A stretch of DNA of 64,000 nt from Heligmosomoides polygyrus polygyrus (lineage: Eukaryota; Nematoda; Chromadorea; Rhabditida; Heligmosomidae): NCBI GenBank assembly GCA_947396885.1, contig OX377204.1:18979706-19043705 (forward strand), in the 5' to 3' direction. Made by a program: the position numbers and the translations under genes. Each line of letters starts with the position of its first letter. The first letter of the stretch is position 1. Under the pieces are notes generated by a model. It did no database searches. It was not told the origin of the DNA and saw only the letters and a list, made by a program, of their open reading frames with translations. Positions 43,651 through 54,885 of the stretch are shown piece by piece.

Positions 43651-46539
43651 GTGTTTGGAGCGTAATAACTCTGTATAGATCGAATCGTTCCGGCTGCGGC
43701 TCACGGATTTTGTAGGCAGTAGCATGTTTTAGTAGTCAGTGAAAGTGCAGCGTTGTAGCTTCTAAACAAGCGAAATTATAGCGGCGCGAAAATGCAGGTT
43801 AGCCGTGTGTGACACGATTTTTTCCGACTTCAGTCGACCCCTGCAGGAAGACGCGGCGTGCTAACGGCATGCAAACGCGTATGCTAGCAGAACACTGAAG
43901 GCACTTTACGATGACATGCTCACAATTCCTCAGCTTCCTAAACTGCCCTGGCCTCATCTGCCAGTTTAGAGCAGTGAAAGATAGCGGTTAGAGTTTCTTG
44001 CACTCTTACTCACCCACATTTGAGTTTTCGACACTCGCAATAACACCGTTAGCTTCAGCACGAAAAGCTCTATCGAATGGTCTCACTCTCGACCAATTAC
44101 AGAAAAATGGATTTTTCGACGATTTCCCATCGAGGACGCGGGCGCCCAGGCCGAGCCTGCGCGGACGATGACGTCATAGAAAATCGATGTCTTACAAATG
44201 AGCAATGCTAGATACCATTCGGGCCAGCTTTTCATGCTGAATTGAATGGTGTTATTGGGAGTAGGGAAAACTGTAATCTGGGCGAGTAAGAGCGAGGAGA
44301 ACATGGACCGTTGTTGTATTGCATTGCACGCGCGGCCGTGTTATGAGCGCCATAACTCTGTCATGTGTAAACCTTTCCGGTTGCAGCTTGTGGATTTTGT
44401 AGGCAACAAAATGTTCTAATAGTGCGGCGAATCAGAGCCATGTAGCTTATGATTGGGCTAAGTTACAGCGCAGCGAAAATGAAGGTTAGCCTGTGTGACA
44501 CGATTTCTTCCAATTTCAGTCGACCCCTGCGGGCAAAAGCGGAGAGATACCGGCCTACAAATGCATGGGCGAGCAGAACACTGAAGGCGCTTTACGATGG
44601 CATGCTCACAACTCCTCAGCTTCCTGAACTGCCTTGGCCTCATCTGCCAGTTTAGAGCAGCGTAAGATAGCGGTTAGAGTTTCTTGCGCTCTTACTCACC
44701 CACATTTGAGTTTTCGACACTCGCAATAACACCGTTAGCTTCAGCACGAAAAGCTCTATCGAATGGTGTCATTCTCGTCCAATTCTGCAAAAAGCTATTT
44801 TTTGACAATTCCCCATCGAGGACGTGGGCCGGGCCTGCGCGGACGATGACGTCATAGAAAATCGATATTTTCGAAATTGGCGAAATTTTCTCGACCAAAA
44901 CCATCTGGGGGTTATCTTGTGCGCTGATTACGAATCCGACGTCCGTTTTTGAAATTTTGGCCGATTTCGGTAAGTTTTGGAGTTTCTTCTGGATAACTGA
45001 GGGTGGTCGTGTCAGGGTCACCAATTTTGCTCAGACTTCATCTAAGGGCAAGGGTTATTCGGGGTGTCTAACACGATGAAGAAGTCTATTTGGCTGATTA
45101 TGGGAGAAGACACCCATACTGACGACTGAGTGTGATCGGTGATCCTGACCCGACCACCCTCAAACGGCAGGTAACCTACCGAAATCGGCGAAATTTTCAA
45201 AAACGGACGTCGGATTCGTAATCAGCGCACAAAATAGCCACTAGATGATTTTAAACGAGAAAACGTGGCCATTTTCGAAAAAATCGATTTTCTATGACGT
45301 CATCGTCCGCGCAGGCCCGGCCCACGTCCTCGATGGGAAATTGTCAAAAAAGTTTTGTTTTGTTTTGTTTTGCAGAATTGGACGAGAATGACACCATTCG
45401 ATAGAGCTTTTCGTGCTGAAGCTAACGGTGTTATTGCGAGTGTCGAAAACTCAAATGTGGGTGAGTAAGAGCGCAAGAAACTCTAACCGCTATCTTACGC
45501 TGCTCTAAACTGGCAGATGAGGCCAAGGCAGTTTAGGCAGCTGAGGAGTTGTGAGCATGTCATCGTAAAGTACCTTAAGCGTTCTGCTCGCCCATGCATT
45601 TGTAGGCCGGTATCTTTCTGCGTCTTCCCACGGGGGTCGACTGAAATTGGAAGAAATCGTGTCACACAAGGCTAACCTGCATTTTCGCAGGGCCGTATCT
45701 TAGTCCATTCATAAGCTACATTGATCTTTTTTAGCTCACTATTAGAACATTTTACTGCCTACAAAAGTCACAAGCTGCAACCGGAAAGGTTCACATATGA
45801 CAGAGTTATCGCGCTCGGAACACGGCCGCGCGTGCAATGCAGTACAACAATGGTCCATGTTCTCCTCGCTCTTACTCGCCCAGATTACAGTTTTCCCTAC
45901 TCCCAATAACAACCATTCAAGCAGTATCAGCATGAAAGGCTAGCCCGAATGGTATCTAGCATTGCTCATTTGTAAGACATCGATCTTCTATGACGTCATC
46001 GTCCGCGCAGGCTCGGCCTGGGCGCCCGCGTCCTCGATGGGAAATCGTCGAAAAATCCATTTTTCTGTAATTGGTCGAGAGTGACACCGTTCGATAGAGC
46101 TCTTCGAGCTGAAGAAAACGGTACCATTGCGGGAGTTGAAAGCTTAAATCTGGGTGAGTAAGAGCGCAAGAAACTCTAACCATTATCTTACACCGCTCTA
46201 AACTGGCAAATGAGGCCAAGGCAGTTTAGGCAGCTGAAGAGTTGTGGGCATGTCATCGTAAAGCGCCTTCAGTGTTCTACTAGCGTACGCGTTTGCATGC
46301 CGTTAGCACGCCGTGTCTTCCTGCAGGGGTCGACTGAAGTCGGAAAAAATCGTGTCACACACGGCTAATCTGCATTTTCGCGCCGCTATAATTTCGCTTG
46401 CTTAGAAGCTACAACGCTGCACTTTCACTGACTATTAAAGCTTTGCACTGCCTACAAAATCCATGAGCCGCAGCCGGAACGATTCGATCACTACAGAGTT
46501 ATTGCGCTCCGAACACACTCGCGCGTGCAATTTGCGAGT

Positions 46540-47060
46540 GGTTGCGCCTACTCGATTGATAGGTTCGATTCTGTATGCATTGTTTGCGGCGCACTCAAAA
46601 GGCAAGCTGGACAGGCTAGAAGCATTTCCTAAGTAGAACGACTGGGAATTTCGATAAAACTCCCGAAACGGTCACACTACAGGTTCTTGCGCCCACTCGA
46701 TTGATAGGTTCGATTCTATATGCATTGTTTACGGCGAACTCCAAAGGCAAGCTGGAGAGGCTAGAAGCATTTTCTAAGTAGAACGGCCGGGAATTTCAAT
46801 AAAATTTCCCAAACTGTCACTCTACAGGCTCTCGCGCCCATTCAACCTCACTCTGCGAGTGGTCGCGCCCACTCGATTGATAGGTTCGATTCTATATGCA
46901 TTGTTCACGGCGCACTCCAAAGGCAAGCTGGACAGTCTTAAGGCAATTTCTGAGTAGGGCGGCTGGGAATTTCAATAAAATTCCCCAAACTGTCACTCTA
47001 CAGGCTCTCGCGCCCACTCGATTGATTATGTCCGGCCTATATGCATTGTTCATCTCTATT
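46540..47060 (-). repeat. 176-bp tandem repeats, right arm
   Basis: Inverse counterpart of 43,085-43,650: GGTTCGATTCTATATGCATT and GGCAAGCTGGACAG recur near 46,563, 46,710, 46,886 and partly 47,030. One unit is shorter (about 147 bp), so the arms differ by small deletions. Confidence 0.88.
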
Positions 47061-47219
47061 GTTTTATATGTCAGAAGATAGAGCATGGCCTGGTGAGCTC
47101 AAATATATGTTTCTTTTCACAAGTGCTTGATTTTAAAGAAAGTTATTTAAAAAAGCCGCTTTGGAACGCTCCAAAGCGGCATTTTCGGGAATTGACCAAA
47201 AGACATGCACGGTACTGTA

Positions 47220-47846
47220 CTACCTCTTAACAGTAGTTGACCGAAGAATGCTGTTTGGTTTATAGACACTTGTCCTGTAGGAATTTTGTCGACCATTTAG
47301 AAGTAGTTTCCTTCTTTTATAAAGTGAGAGACCAAGAATTTTATATCTGTCATTTCCTCCGGGGATATGGAAGTAATGCAATTCATGGCACCTCATAACT
47401 TATTTCCGTTAAAACTGTTTTTTATTTTTTCCAATGTCTTTTTTCTTACACGGAGTGAAGATAGTTATTCCCGGTTATTCGAGCCAAGAAATTTTCTTAG
47501 ACGAGAAGTAACGCAGGAGGCCAACTTTCGACTGCCCTCAAAGCAGATAGATCTCGCTCAAGGTCTGTATCAAAACTGTGAAAAATAAATAAAATGCCCC
47601 GTAAATAAATGCTCCAATAAGGCTGAGCGCTGAAATTGATGTGTTTTTATTGGGAACTCTGTATCCATGGTATCTACACTAAAATAACCAATCGTGTAGC
47701 AATGCTGGAGCACTCTATCGCTCGATTTTTCGTTTCAAAAAATCTTAAAAGCTTAGCTAGCTTGATTGTTCTCTAGAACAGGTTACAAAAATTTTACACT
47801 CGCTGAAAAAGTAGTAAGAGTGCAGTTTTTTAGACAGCCTATACAC
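47220..47846. other. Unassigned interval
   Basis: Contains a 73-codon frame (47,367-47,588) with a hydrophobic start (LKLFFIFSNVFFL), followed by AATAAATAAA. It has no splice, family or conservation support, so it is not called as a gene. Confidence 0.3.
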
Positions 47847-48725
47847 CAGGGGTGCACAGAAATTTCTGTGCGTTAAATTTTTTAACGAAACTTTTTAACG
47901 GAAAAATTTCGTTAATTTTCCGGTAAATCGGTAAACTTCGTTAAAAATACAATTAACTGCAAACCATTATTTCAAGTGAAAAAATCAAGGAAAGCCTTAC
48001 ACGTTTCAGCTCCAAGAGGTCAATAGCAAAAGTTCAGGCAGTGGTGTGTCACACTGCACCAATTCAACATCGACAATCACAGAAAAACAAACAAGTCTAT
48101 GACAATAAGATGTCTACAGGGTGTAGAATAAGAACAGGTATGCAATTATCATTCAAGATGATCACCGAGTAGGCATCTTAAAATGTAAGATCAGGCAGAA
48201 CCTTGAGGGCCCCCTCCTCCTCCCCCGCTAGTTCTTTTCGGAAAGGTTTTGTGTGACTGTCCTACAAGCATATGCAATCTCGATGCGGGCACCAGCCCTT
48301 TATGTACAGAAAAAATAATAAAAGTACTATTGAAAGCCTATTTTAACACGTTGTCGAACGCACGATTTTCGAGTGCCTGTGCATGGTACCTGTCCATTTT
48401 TATCAACGCCGGGACCGTTGCACACATCGCGTCACACAGTCCCACACTGCCGAAAGAATGTTGCATGTCATCAACGTGCTACCGCTCAGGAAAAGTAGCT
48501 TCACTATTGTTTGCTATTAGCGTTTTTCAAAAATCGTTCAAAATACGTCGAGCGGCTGAAAGCATTCTCTCCGTCTCAACTGTTCCAGGTTGCGAGCAAA
48601 AGTATTTTGGGATAAGTAGCACCAGGTGAGGATAGGCATATCTCACGAGGGGGTTACACCAGTATCCTTGTTGAATCATTGACGTGATTGGGACTGAGGG
48701 AAGAAGACTCTAGCTCTAAAATGCA

Positions 48726-48785
48726 TAAAAGGATAAGGAAAAAGGACGGGTTACTCAATCCCTCTGGGTATGCGCCACGCACTCT
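48726..48785 (+). repeat. Dispersed repeat R1, copy F, left piece
   Basis: AAAGGATAAGGAAAAAGGAC, TTACTCAATCCCTCTGGGTA and GCGCCACGCACTCT form the start of R1. It continues at 52,871 on the far side of the LINE. Confidence 0.85.
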
Positions 48786-48799
48786 CATCATCATTTTCA

Positions 48800-49116
48800 T
48801 TAGCGTCTGTCCCGCTTGGTGGCGGGGTCCGCTCTTCTGGTGTGGTGACGCCAATTCTCCCGATCAAATGCTTGATCAGGGTGCACACCAGCCATCTCTA
48901 AGTCCAAGCGCAACGTATCTAGCCAACGTTGCTTCGGGCGTCCTCTGGGCCGCTTTCCAGGGACCACAAGATTCAGGCCAATCTTACACACGGTGTCGTC
49001 GTTAGCGCGAAGGACGTGGCCGTACCATCGAAGACGAGCTTCGCGCAGCTTCTCGGATATCGGGGCGACACCGAACCTCTGTCGTATGGTGTCGTTACGA
49101 ACGCGGTCCAAACGCG
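48800..49116 (-). pseudogene. RTE reverse transcriptase, C-terminal part
   Basis: Continues the reverse transcriptase reading after the MITE: LTRLDRVRNDTIRQRFGV, then RLRWYGHVLRANDD, GKRPRGRPKQRWLDTL and a basic end before TAA. The W.GHV.R and GRP..RW motifs are the usual C-terminal domain of RTE proteins. Removing the MITE and one TAA copy rejoins ...RWTAGV and TRLDRV in frame. Confidence 0.9.
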
Positions 49117-49119
49117 TAA

Positions 49120-50069
49120 GGCCGGCAGCAGAGTCTTACGGGTGCCGCGGACCCGCCATGACAACGGCGGGTGGTGCGGCTCTGCGAGGGTTACTGTACG
49201 CAATACTGCGTACTTTTGCGGCAGCTGCGACCTCTGGGAATGTGAAAGATGTCGTAAGGAAAACGCTTTTTCTTTTGTGAAGAAGCGTTTTCTAAGTTAA
49301 GTTAGGAGTTGTTGAATCTAAGCCCCGAAATATGATAGAACACTTCTTATAACTCAACTGTTCTGTGCCATTTTGCGTTTGCTCCCACTTTTGTCGATCT
49401 ACCCTCACTAAAACTTCCTCGCTTGACAAGCAGCTCGAAGATAATGTGGTAGCCCTTGTGATGACAGCATTCCCTCCGATGCTTTGTTGAGTCCGGGAAG
49501 TCTGTCCGATGCAGTTATAGCTCATATGGTGGGATACTAAAAAGAACGTCTGCCTTGTTGTTGCATTTCTGTGCAAAGGTCTTCCCTAAACCTCAGACGA
49601 GTAGCTTGTGACTGGAAGGCCACGGAGATTTTCAGTGCAATTAAGGTCACCTAATATCGTGCTAAAGTTTTTTTTTGCGTTATGTTTTGAGTGCAGGATT
49701 CCATACGCCTCCATTTGTCGACACTACCGGTGATTATGTTGTTGGTTGTCAAGCTCCTTTATGGACAGAGATTATGCACCAACCCACTTTATCCCTAGCA
49801 TGTAGATTAGTTTAAAAAATGTTTAGAATAGATGGACCATAATGGACACCCTTCTATCACGCCCTCCGGCGGGTCTCACCCGCAGCTCCTGGCGCTGCGG
49901 GTGAGAGCCGCCATGAACTGCGGCAGCCCTCGGGGACCTTTGCGTGCGGCGGCTCTGCGACAACTCGTCCGCGCCGCGGCTTCCACCACAGTGGCAGCGT
50001 GGGTCCCACTGCGGCGGGAGCGATATGGACGAGTTCTCGGGGTGCTGCCGCGAGACTCTGTAGAGGCCC
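49120..50069. mobile_element. 950-bp MITE inside the RTE, TAA duplication
   Basis: Flanked by TAA on both sides (49,117-49,119; 50,070-50,072). Ends GGCCGGCAGCAGAGTCTTAC and the inverse of GGGCCTCTACAGAGTCTCGC are imperfect inverse copies. Subterminal GCGGCTCTGCGA segments occur on both sides. The middle (49.2-49.85 kb) is AT-richer and non-coding. Three-base TWA duplication and GGSCC termini fit PIF/Harbinger. The clean restoration of the LINE frame on excision fixes both borders. Confidence 0.85.
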
Positions 50070-50072
50070 TAA

Positions 50073-51750
50073 CTCCAGCCGTCCACCGTAGCATCTTCGT
50101 CTCCATTACACTGAGGCGGCTTTCAACTTCCTTCGTCACGGGCCAGCACTCAGCACCGTACGTCGCTACTGGGCGGACTACTGTTCTATAAACCTTCGAT
50201 TTGAGGTGCTCAGGTATTGTCCTGTCGCAAAGCACCCCAGTCAGCGAGCGCCATTTGGACCAGGCTGCACTCACACGCGCATTCACCTCCATCTTTAAGC
50301 TGCCATCGGACGTGACTGTTGACCCAAGATACTTGAAAGATGTCACTCGTGAGAGCTCAGTACCATCGATCTTAATAGATCCGTGCTCATTCACATCCGT
50401 CGTCAAGTATTCCGTCTTTTTGACGTTTAGCTTGAGACCGAACAATGCCAAACGATCGCACCACGCCTGTGCCTGTCGCTCGAGTTCGGTTTTGTTTTCA
50501 CATGCAAGCATGACGTCGTCAGCATACAGCAGCATCCAAGGTGCCGCCATTTGGAGATCTCGTGAGATTGCATCCATCACGACCACGAAGAGCAGTGGGG
50601 ATAGCGCAGATCCCTGATGCACCCCTACAGAGATGGGAAACTCCATCGAGGTGCCCGCTGGCGCTCGCACTCGACTCCTTGGGCAAGAGTATAAAATGCG
50701 CACCCACTCAATAAGCTCTTCAGGGATACCATGTTGTCGTAACGCGTACCATATAACATCTCGCGGAACGCGGTCGAAGGCCTTCTCCAAGTCCAGCAAG
50801 GCAAAATGCACCGGTTTCTGTTTCTCGCGGTGCTTCTCTAGCAGAAGACGAACGGCGTGAATGGCATCAACGGTGCCACAGCCAGATACGAAACCACACT
50901 GATTCGTGGAAAGCTGTACGACATCCCGGATACGTCCGTCGACAATTCGCTCAAAGATTTTCATGGTGTGCGAAAGAAGACGAATTGGACGGTAACTGGC
51001 GCAGTCTGCAGGACTGCCCTTCTTCTTCCAAATCGGGATGGTCGTGCTTTGCTGCCAACCCTCAGGCACTTTCTTCTCAGCAACAACCTGATTGAAAAAC
51101 GCAGTCAGCCAGTCAGCAGGGCACCAGCCCTTCGACTTCCACAGGTCAGCTGGCAGGTCATCGGGACCAGTGGCTTTGCCTGACTTCATCTTCCTCAGGG
51201 CTGCTTCAGTTTCGCTCACTGTGATCTTCTGAACGGGACCGTATACAGGTGATGCAAAAGGAACAGCAGGATGTTCAAATTCTACATTCGAGATTTCCTC
51301 GAAGTAGTCGTGCCATCGCTTCACAGCCCTCTTACGATCCATCAGAAGATGACCGCTCTCGTCGTTAATGCCAAAGAACTTCTCAATGTCTTCTGCTTGG
51401 CGACAGCGAGCTTTGGCGAGTCGGTAAATATAACGCTCACCATCGCGCGTTTCCAATTTTTTGCTGACATCAGCGTAGTATGCGGCTTTAGCAGCGGCCA
51501 CTGCCTTCTTTGCCGCTTTCTTTGCTTCTCGATAGTTCCGCCAATTATGGACTGTTTTATCACCGATAAACACGTGATAGAGCCGTTTCTTTTCTCGGAC
51601 TTTCTCTCTGACATCATCAGTCCACAGCCATGCCTGCTTGTCGACCCAGCGTCGTCCAGGCTTCGTTGTGCCGAGTTCAAGGCGTGCAGCCCGAGTTATC
51701 GCATCGGTAGCGTCCTTCCAGGTTTCGTCGACAGTTGTCACTGTCGGCAA
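50073..51750 (-). pseudogene. RTE reverse transcriptase, main part
   Basis: Read on the minus strand from LPTVTTVDETWKDATDAI. It holds the RT palm motifs: KSGKATGPDDLPADLWK, YRPIRLLSHTMKIFERI, FALLDLEKAFDRVP, GVHQGSALSPLLFVVV and the catalytic box LLYADDVMLA, followed by KYLGSTVTSDGS. The active-site YADD is intact. The frame is cut at TAGV by the MITE. It would copy RNA by target-primed reverse transcription. Confidence 0.92.
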
Positions 51751-52727
51751 CCGCGAGAAACAACTGCCGCTTCCTTCTCTTTCAGTCGCCACCATTTGAT
51801 TCTAGCCGACCCACATCGCTCGACATGTTTACACCTCGAAGGTGTGATCTTCAGCGTGCAGATCAGTGGACGGTGTTGCGTGGCAACCGTCTCATACGGC
51901 ACGGTCTTCGCGTCTGTGACAAGGCCTTGGTCGCGACGCCTAACAAGGACATAGTCAGTCTGCGTTTTAGCATTCCCGCTATAAAACGAGATGAGGTGGG
52001 AGTCACGCTTTCTAAATTTGGTGTTCACGATGGTGAGGTCATGTGAGTCTGCATACTCAAGTATACGCTCACCATCGGCGTTGCGCGACCCATATCCGAA
52101 ACCACCATGACAGTTGTAGCCGTCTTTCGTTGCTCCGACGTGACCATTAAGGTCACCTGCCACAACAACCATATCTTGTGACGGTACTTCCGCTGTCTTC
52201 TCATCAAGCAGGGACCAGAACTCGTCCTTGGTTTGCTCGGAACAGCCTGTCTGCGGAGCATACGCAGAAAAGAAATGGCATCGTCGCTCTTCTACGGCGA
52301 CAACAATCTTCATCAAGCGGTCATCGAAACGTTCTACGCTTGCAATCGCATCACGGAAACGCTCGGAGACGATCACACCGACACCACTGGTGGTCCTGGG
52401 ACTTCCACATAGAACGGCCTTGAAGCCACGTCCTATGTCCCTTGACTTGCTGCAGGACCACCTCGTCTCCTGCACCGCACAGAAATCTATCTTTCTTCGC
52501 TCCAGTGCTTCTACCAACTCGCACGAGCGGCCCGTCAACGTACCCACATTCAACGCTGCTACGCGGGTCTTGCCTACGTTACGGGACTTTCGGACTAGCT
52601 CAGTTGCCCCCCGATGCCGTCCTCGCATCAGGGACCCTCGCACACTTTTCACACTCGCCGGGCTTTGCGAGTGCGCGTCGGCTCCCGCGGACGCCGTAGC
52701 ATTATCTCGAGAACTCTGTAACGTCAT
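51751..52727 (-). pseudogene. RTE endonuclease domain
   Basis: Apurinic/apyrimidinic-type endonuclease that nicks target DNA. Visible motifs: VAALNVGTLTGR near the start, the catalytic Glu in CAVQETRWS, FFSAYAPQTG, VAGDLNGHVG, QTDYVLVRRRD and the HRPLICTL end with catalytic His. ATG at 52,727 (MTLQSSRD) is the first start inside the element; a frame opening further upstream at 52,877 lies in flanking repeat. It should continue into the reverse transcriptase, but a small indel near 51,745-51,756 breaks the frame (ending RGCRQ). Confidence 0.9.
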
Positions 52728-52870
52728 CAACCATATGATGTGACACAAAATGTTCGTAGGCCGGCCTGTCACTAGGGCCTGTCGCCTGCATTCGAATGTC
52801 CGTGTTTGGCTCGGCTTGCAGAAGCAAGCAGTTTCCAGTGGCACCACGTGGAGGAACGGACATCGCCACC

Positions 52871-53112
52871 GCGCCACGCACTCTACTTTTGCGAAATGTT
52901 GTGGAGGCCATTAGAAAACATGTTTGGCCATACAATGACTTGTCAGCCAATGAAGATGTCAGCACTTGATCCTTCCCAAACAAGTCGGCTACCAATTCAC
53001 TGACTTTGGAACACAGGGCTTGGTTGGCCTGAGTGGAAAATCCGAACCAGGGGCTCGGTATCGGGTGCACGCGACAGCCGACACCTCCTCCGACTGCGCA
53101 GCACGCCTGCCA
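52871..53112 (+). repeat. Dispersed repeat R1, copy F, right piece
   Basis: Resumes at GCGCCACGCACTCTACTTTT and runs through CAATGACTTGTCAGCC, CAAGTCGGCTACCAATTCAC, ATCCGAACCAGGGGCTCGG and CCGACTGCGCAGCACGCC. Confidence 0.85.
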
Positions 53113-53226
53113 AACGAATGATTTCCAAAAATAGAGTTAAAATACTCTTGCTGATTTCAATAGTTTTTTCCTCAGAAACAGTCCTAATCAGGAGGCTAAG
53201 AACTGTAAAATTAGCGAAGACTAACC

Positions 53227-53616
53227 AGGAGACTATCTCAACGGTAGGTAGCAACGGCTCAAGTGTTGTATATAGGCAGAATCACCTCTCTCTCTGGGAA
53301 ACAACAAAATGCAAATATCTCGACCCGAATACAACTCTGCGCAGAGAGTTAGGGACGGCGGAAGTTGGGCCGTTGGCGGCGTTAGCCCTCTGCCTGCGGG
53401 CGAAGGGCGGGCTGAGGTTGGCTGGAACTCTTTATTATTTATTTATTTATTTACTTATTTATTTATTTATTTATCAGGCATGAACATAGTAATGCATTAC
53501 ATAACTAATGACAGATAAACAAATAATAGGTCACATAAACTACAACAAACATGAGAGAGGTGATCCTGCTCATATACAACACGTGGCCCATTCCGACCTA
53601 CGAGATAGTCTCCTGG
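53227..53616. mobile_element. Small TIR element with (TTTA)n
   Basis: CCAGGAGACTATCTCAACGG at the left, and GAGATAGTCTCCTGG ending at 53,616 as its inverse. It lies within the right half of the hAT-like copy and is absent from copy 1. It holds a (TTTA)n tract at 53,424-53,474, preceded by a GC-rich GCGGGCGAAGGGCGGGC segment. Confidence 0.6.
53424..53474. repeat. (TTTA)n microsatellite
   Basis: About 11 TTTA/TTAT units with one interruption (TTTACTTA). Confidence 0.85.
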
Positions 53617-53914
53617 TAAGACCAAATGTGACAACTCACTGAGAAAAAAGTCCGTTAAAAATTTCCGTTAAGTCGTTAAGCCAGATTTTACCGAAAAATG
53701 CCGCTAATTCGTTAAATTCGTTAAATCGTTAACCGTTAAATGTACACCAACAGCGCCTCACCTGTTCTAGTCATGAGCATGCTACACTCTTCTCACATTC
53801 TCAAATATGAAGCCCGGCTTGTGTTCACCTATCTGGCAGAACAAGTGGCATGCGTTTAAAATTCATCAAAGTACGCGACCTGTAGGGGTCGGTAGTCGAC
53901 CATACAATTACTAC

Positions 53915-54087
53915 CAGAGGCCGGATTCGCTAACGACTTACAGCAATTTAACAGAGAAATTACAGCCGAAATTCCTGATAGCGCGGCTTATCGCTCACCA
54001 TATCGCTTGAAAAGCGGCGCTATCAGGGATTTCGGCTGTAATTTTCTCTGTTAAATTGCTGTAAGTCGTTGATGAATTCGGACTCAG
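53915..54087. mobile_element. 173-bp palindromic MITE
   Basis: CAGAGGCCGGATTCGCTAAC at the left and the inverse of CTGAGTCCGAATTCATCAAC at the right. The pairing continues through ACGACTTACAGCAATTTAAC, AGAGAAATTACAGCCG and TGATAGCGC, so it can fold almost completely. Related to 27,296-27,462 by its ends. Confidence 0.85.
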
Positions 54088-54689
54088 GTCTGACTTCACC
54101 CGTGGGCTGTTCATATCTACGAGATCGATTCTGTGGAAAATTTTCTGTTTTCCCAACGGCAAGCGATGAAATTCTTCGCTTACTACAGCAGAGGTTGCTC
54201 AAGGCTACCTGTTGCCAGTCATCTATCTGACGCCTGCAACTGAATTCGAATAAAGTAGCAAGAGAGCGCCCACGCATTTATTCCGAACAATCATAAAACA
54301 AATTATTCCTCGAAACATCTATGTGGCTTTCACGGGCTCCGCGCCATCAAGACCTTCCACCGGATCCATCTGAAAACAGGAGTAATTAACAATTAACAGT
54401 AGCAGGAGTACGCACTAACTGAGAGACGGGAAAGCTGCACCGTTACTGTTGGTGTCTTATTCACCTGCGAAGGAGGAATGCTTCAGCTTCTAACTTTCAG
54501 GTCGAACGTAAGCTTTCGCATAAAATATACATTTGACAATGGTGACAGTAGGTTGTCTCTTAAAAAAAGTGAGCTGTCCACAACCACCCTACCATTAAGC
54601 GAGCTTATGTGTATAATGTTCACAGACGTTCTAGCGGTGTGCGAAGTGGACTCACATGCCGGACATCCAACAGCTCCCGTAAGCGGCTC
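54088..54689. other. Unassigned interval
   Basis: No gene, repeat end or RNA recognised. Confidence 0.35.
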
Positions 54690-54885
54690 GTAGGGAATAT
54701 CGGCCCGGCCAAAAGCTTGCACTCGCTAGACTGCGAATACATTGTTAGGCGATTCGAGGCCGACCGAAAAGTCTCGTCGGTCCATTAGGGGAGTCTGGCC
54801 AGTGTGCCGTGTGTACTCCAGTCAAACACAACAGCACTAAAGGGCCTCATTCCCCTGACCCCGAAAAAGTCCCATTTCTGCAGCG

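Larger units (their letters stand above)
42919..47217. mobile_element. 4.3-kb near-complete palindrome with Tc1-like ends
   Basis: Starts CAGTACCGCGCATGTCTTTT and ends with its inverse (GACATGCACGGTACTG), flanked by TA (42,917-42,918; 47,218-47,219). CAGT ends and TA flanks fit the Tc1 branch. The two arms (each about 2.1 kb) mirror each other almost to the centre near 45,068. From outside in, each arm holds a GCCGCTTTGGARCG/TTCCAAAGCGGC stem, about four 176-bp tandem units, and two direct 690-bp units with a TGACGTCA palindrome. The core has GATTACGAATCCGACGTCCG units also found at 14.6-16.9 kb. No transposase frame exists. Confidence 0.88.
48786..52870 (-). mobile_element. RTE-clade LINE with perfect 14-bp TSD
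   Basis: Bounded by direct repeats GCGCCACGCACTCT at 48,772-48,785 and 52,871-52,884, both within one R1 copy. On the minus strand the element ends with AATGATGATG, the short-repeat tail typical of RTE elements. It measures 4085 bp, or about 3.13 kb without the 950-bp MITE at 49,120, which is normal for RTE. Apurinic-type endonuclease and reverse transcriptase are both present, with one frameshift near 51,750. The element looks young. Confidence 0.92.
47847..53746. mobile_element. hAT-like element, CAGGGGTGCACA ends, copy 2 (split)
   Basis: Begins CAGGGGTGCACAGAAATTTC. The right end TTAACCGTTAAATGTACACC is diverged at its last bases. Left internal sequence (CTGCAAACCATTATTTCAAG, then CTCCAAGAGGTCAA) and right internal sequence (AGAAACAGTCCTAAT) match copy 1 at 28,322-30,357. 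It is interrupted by the RTE LINE at 48,786-52,870 and by a small TIR element at 53,227. Without the LINE it would be about 1.8 kb. Confidence 0.7.

Noticed and set aside
42919..47217. Assembly artefact explaining the large palindrome
   Set aside because: The arms differ by substitutions and indels (for example a shortened tandem unit), and both borders have a TA and Tc1-like ends, as expected for an element.
47367..47588. 73-codon frame with a hydrophobic N-terminal part, followed by AATAAA
   Set aside because: No splice sites, homologue or codon evidence; it lies between transposons in AT-rich sequence.
51271..51954. 227-codon plus-strand frame opposite the RTE
   Set aside because: Shadow of the minus-strand endonuclease/reverse transcriptase coding region.
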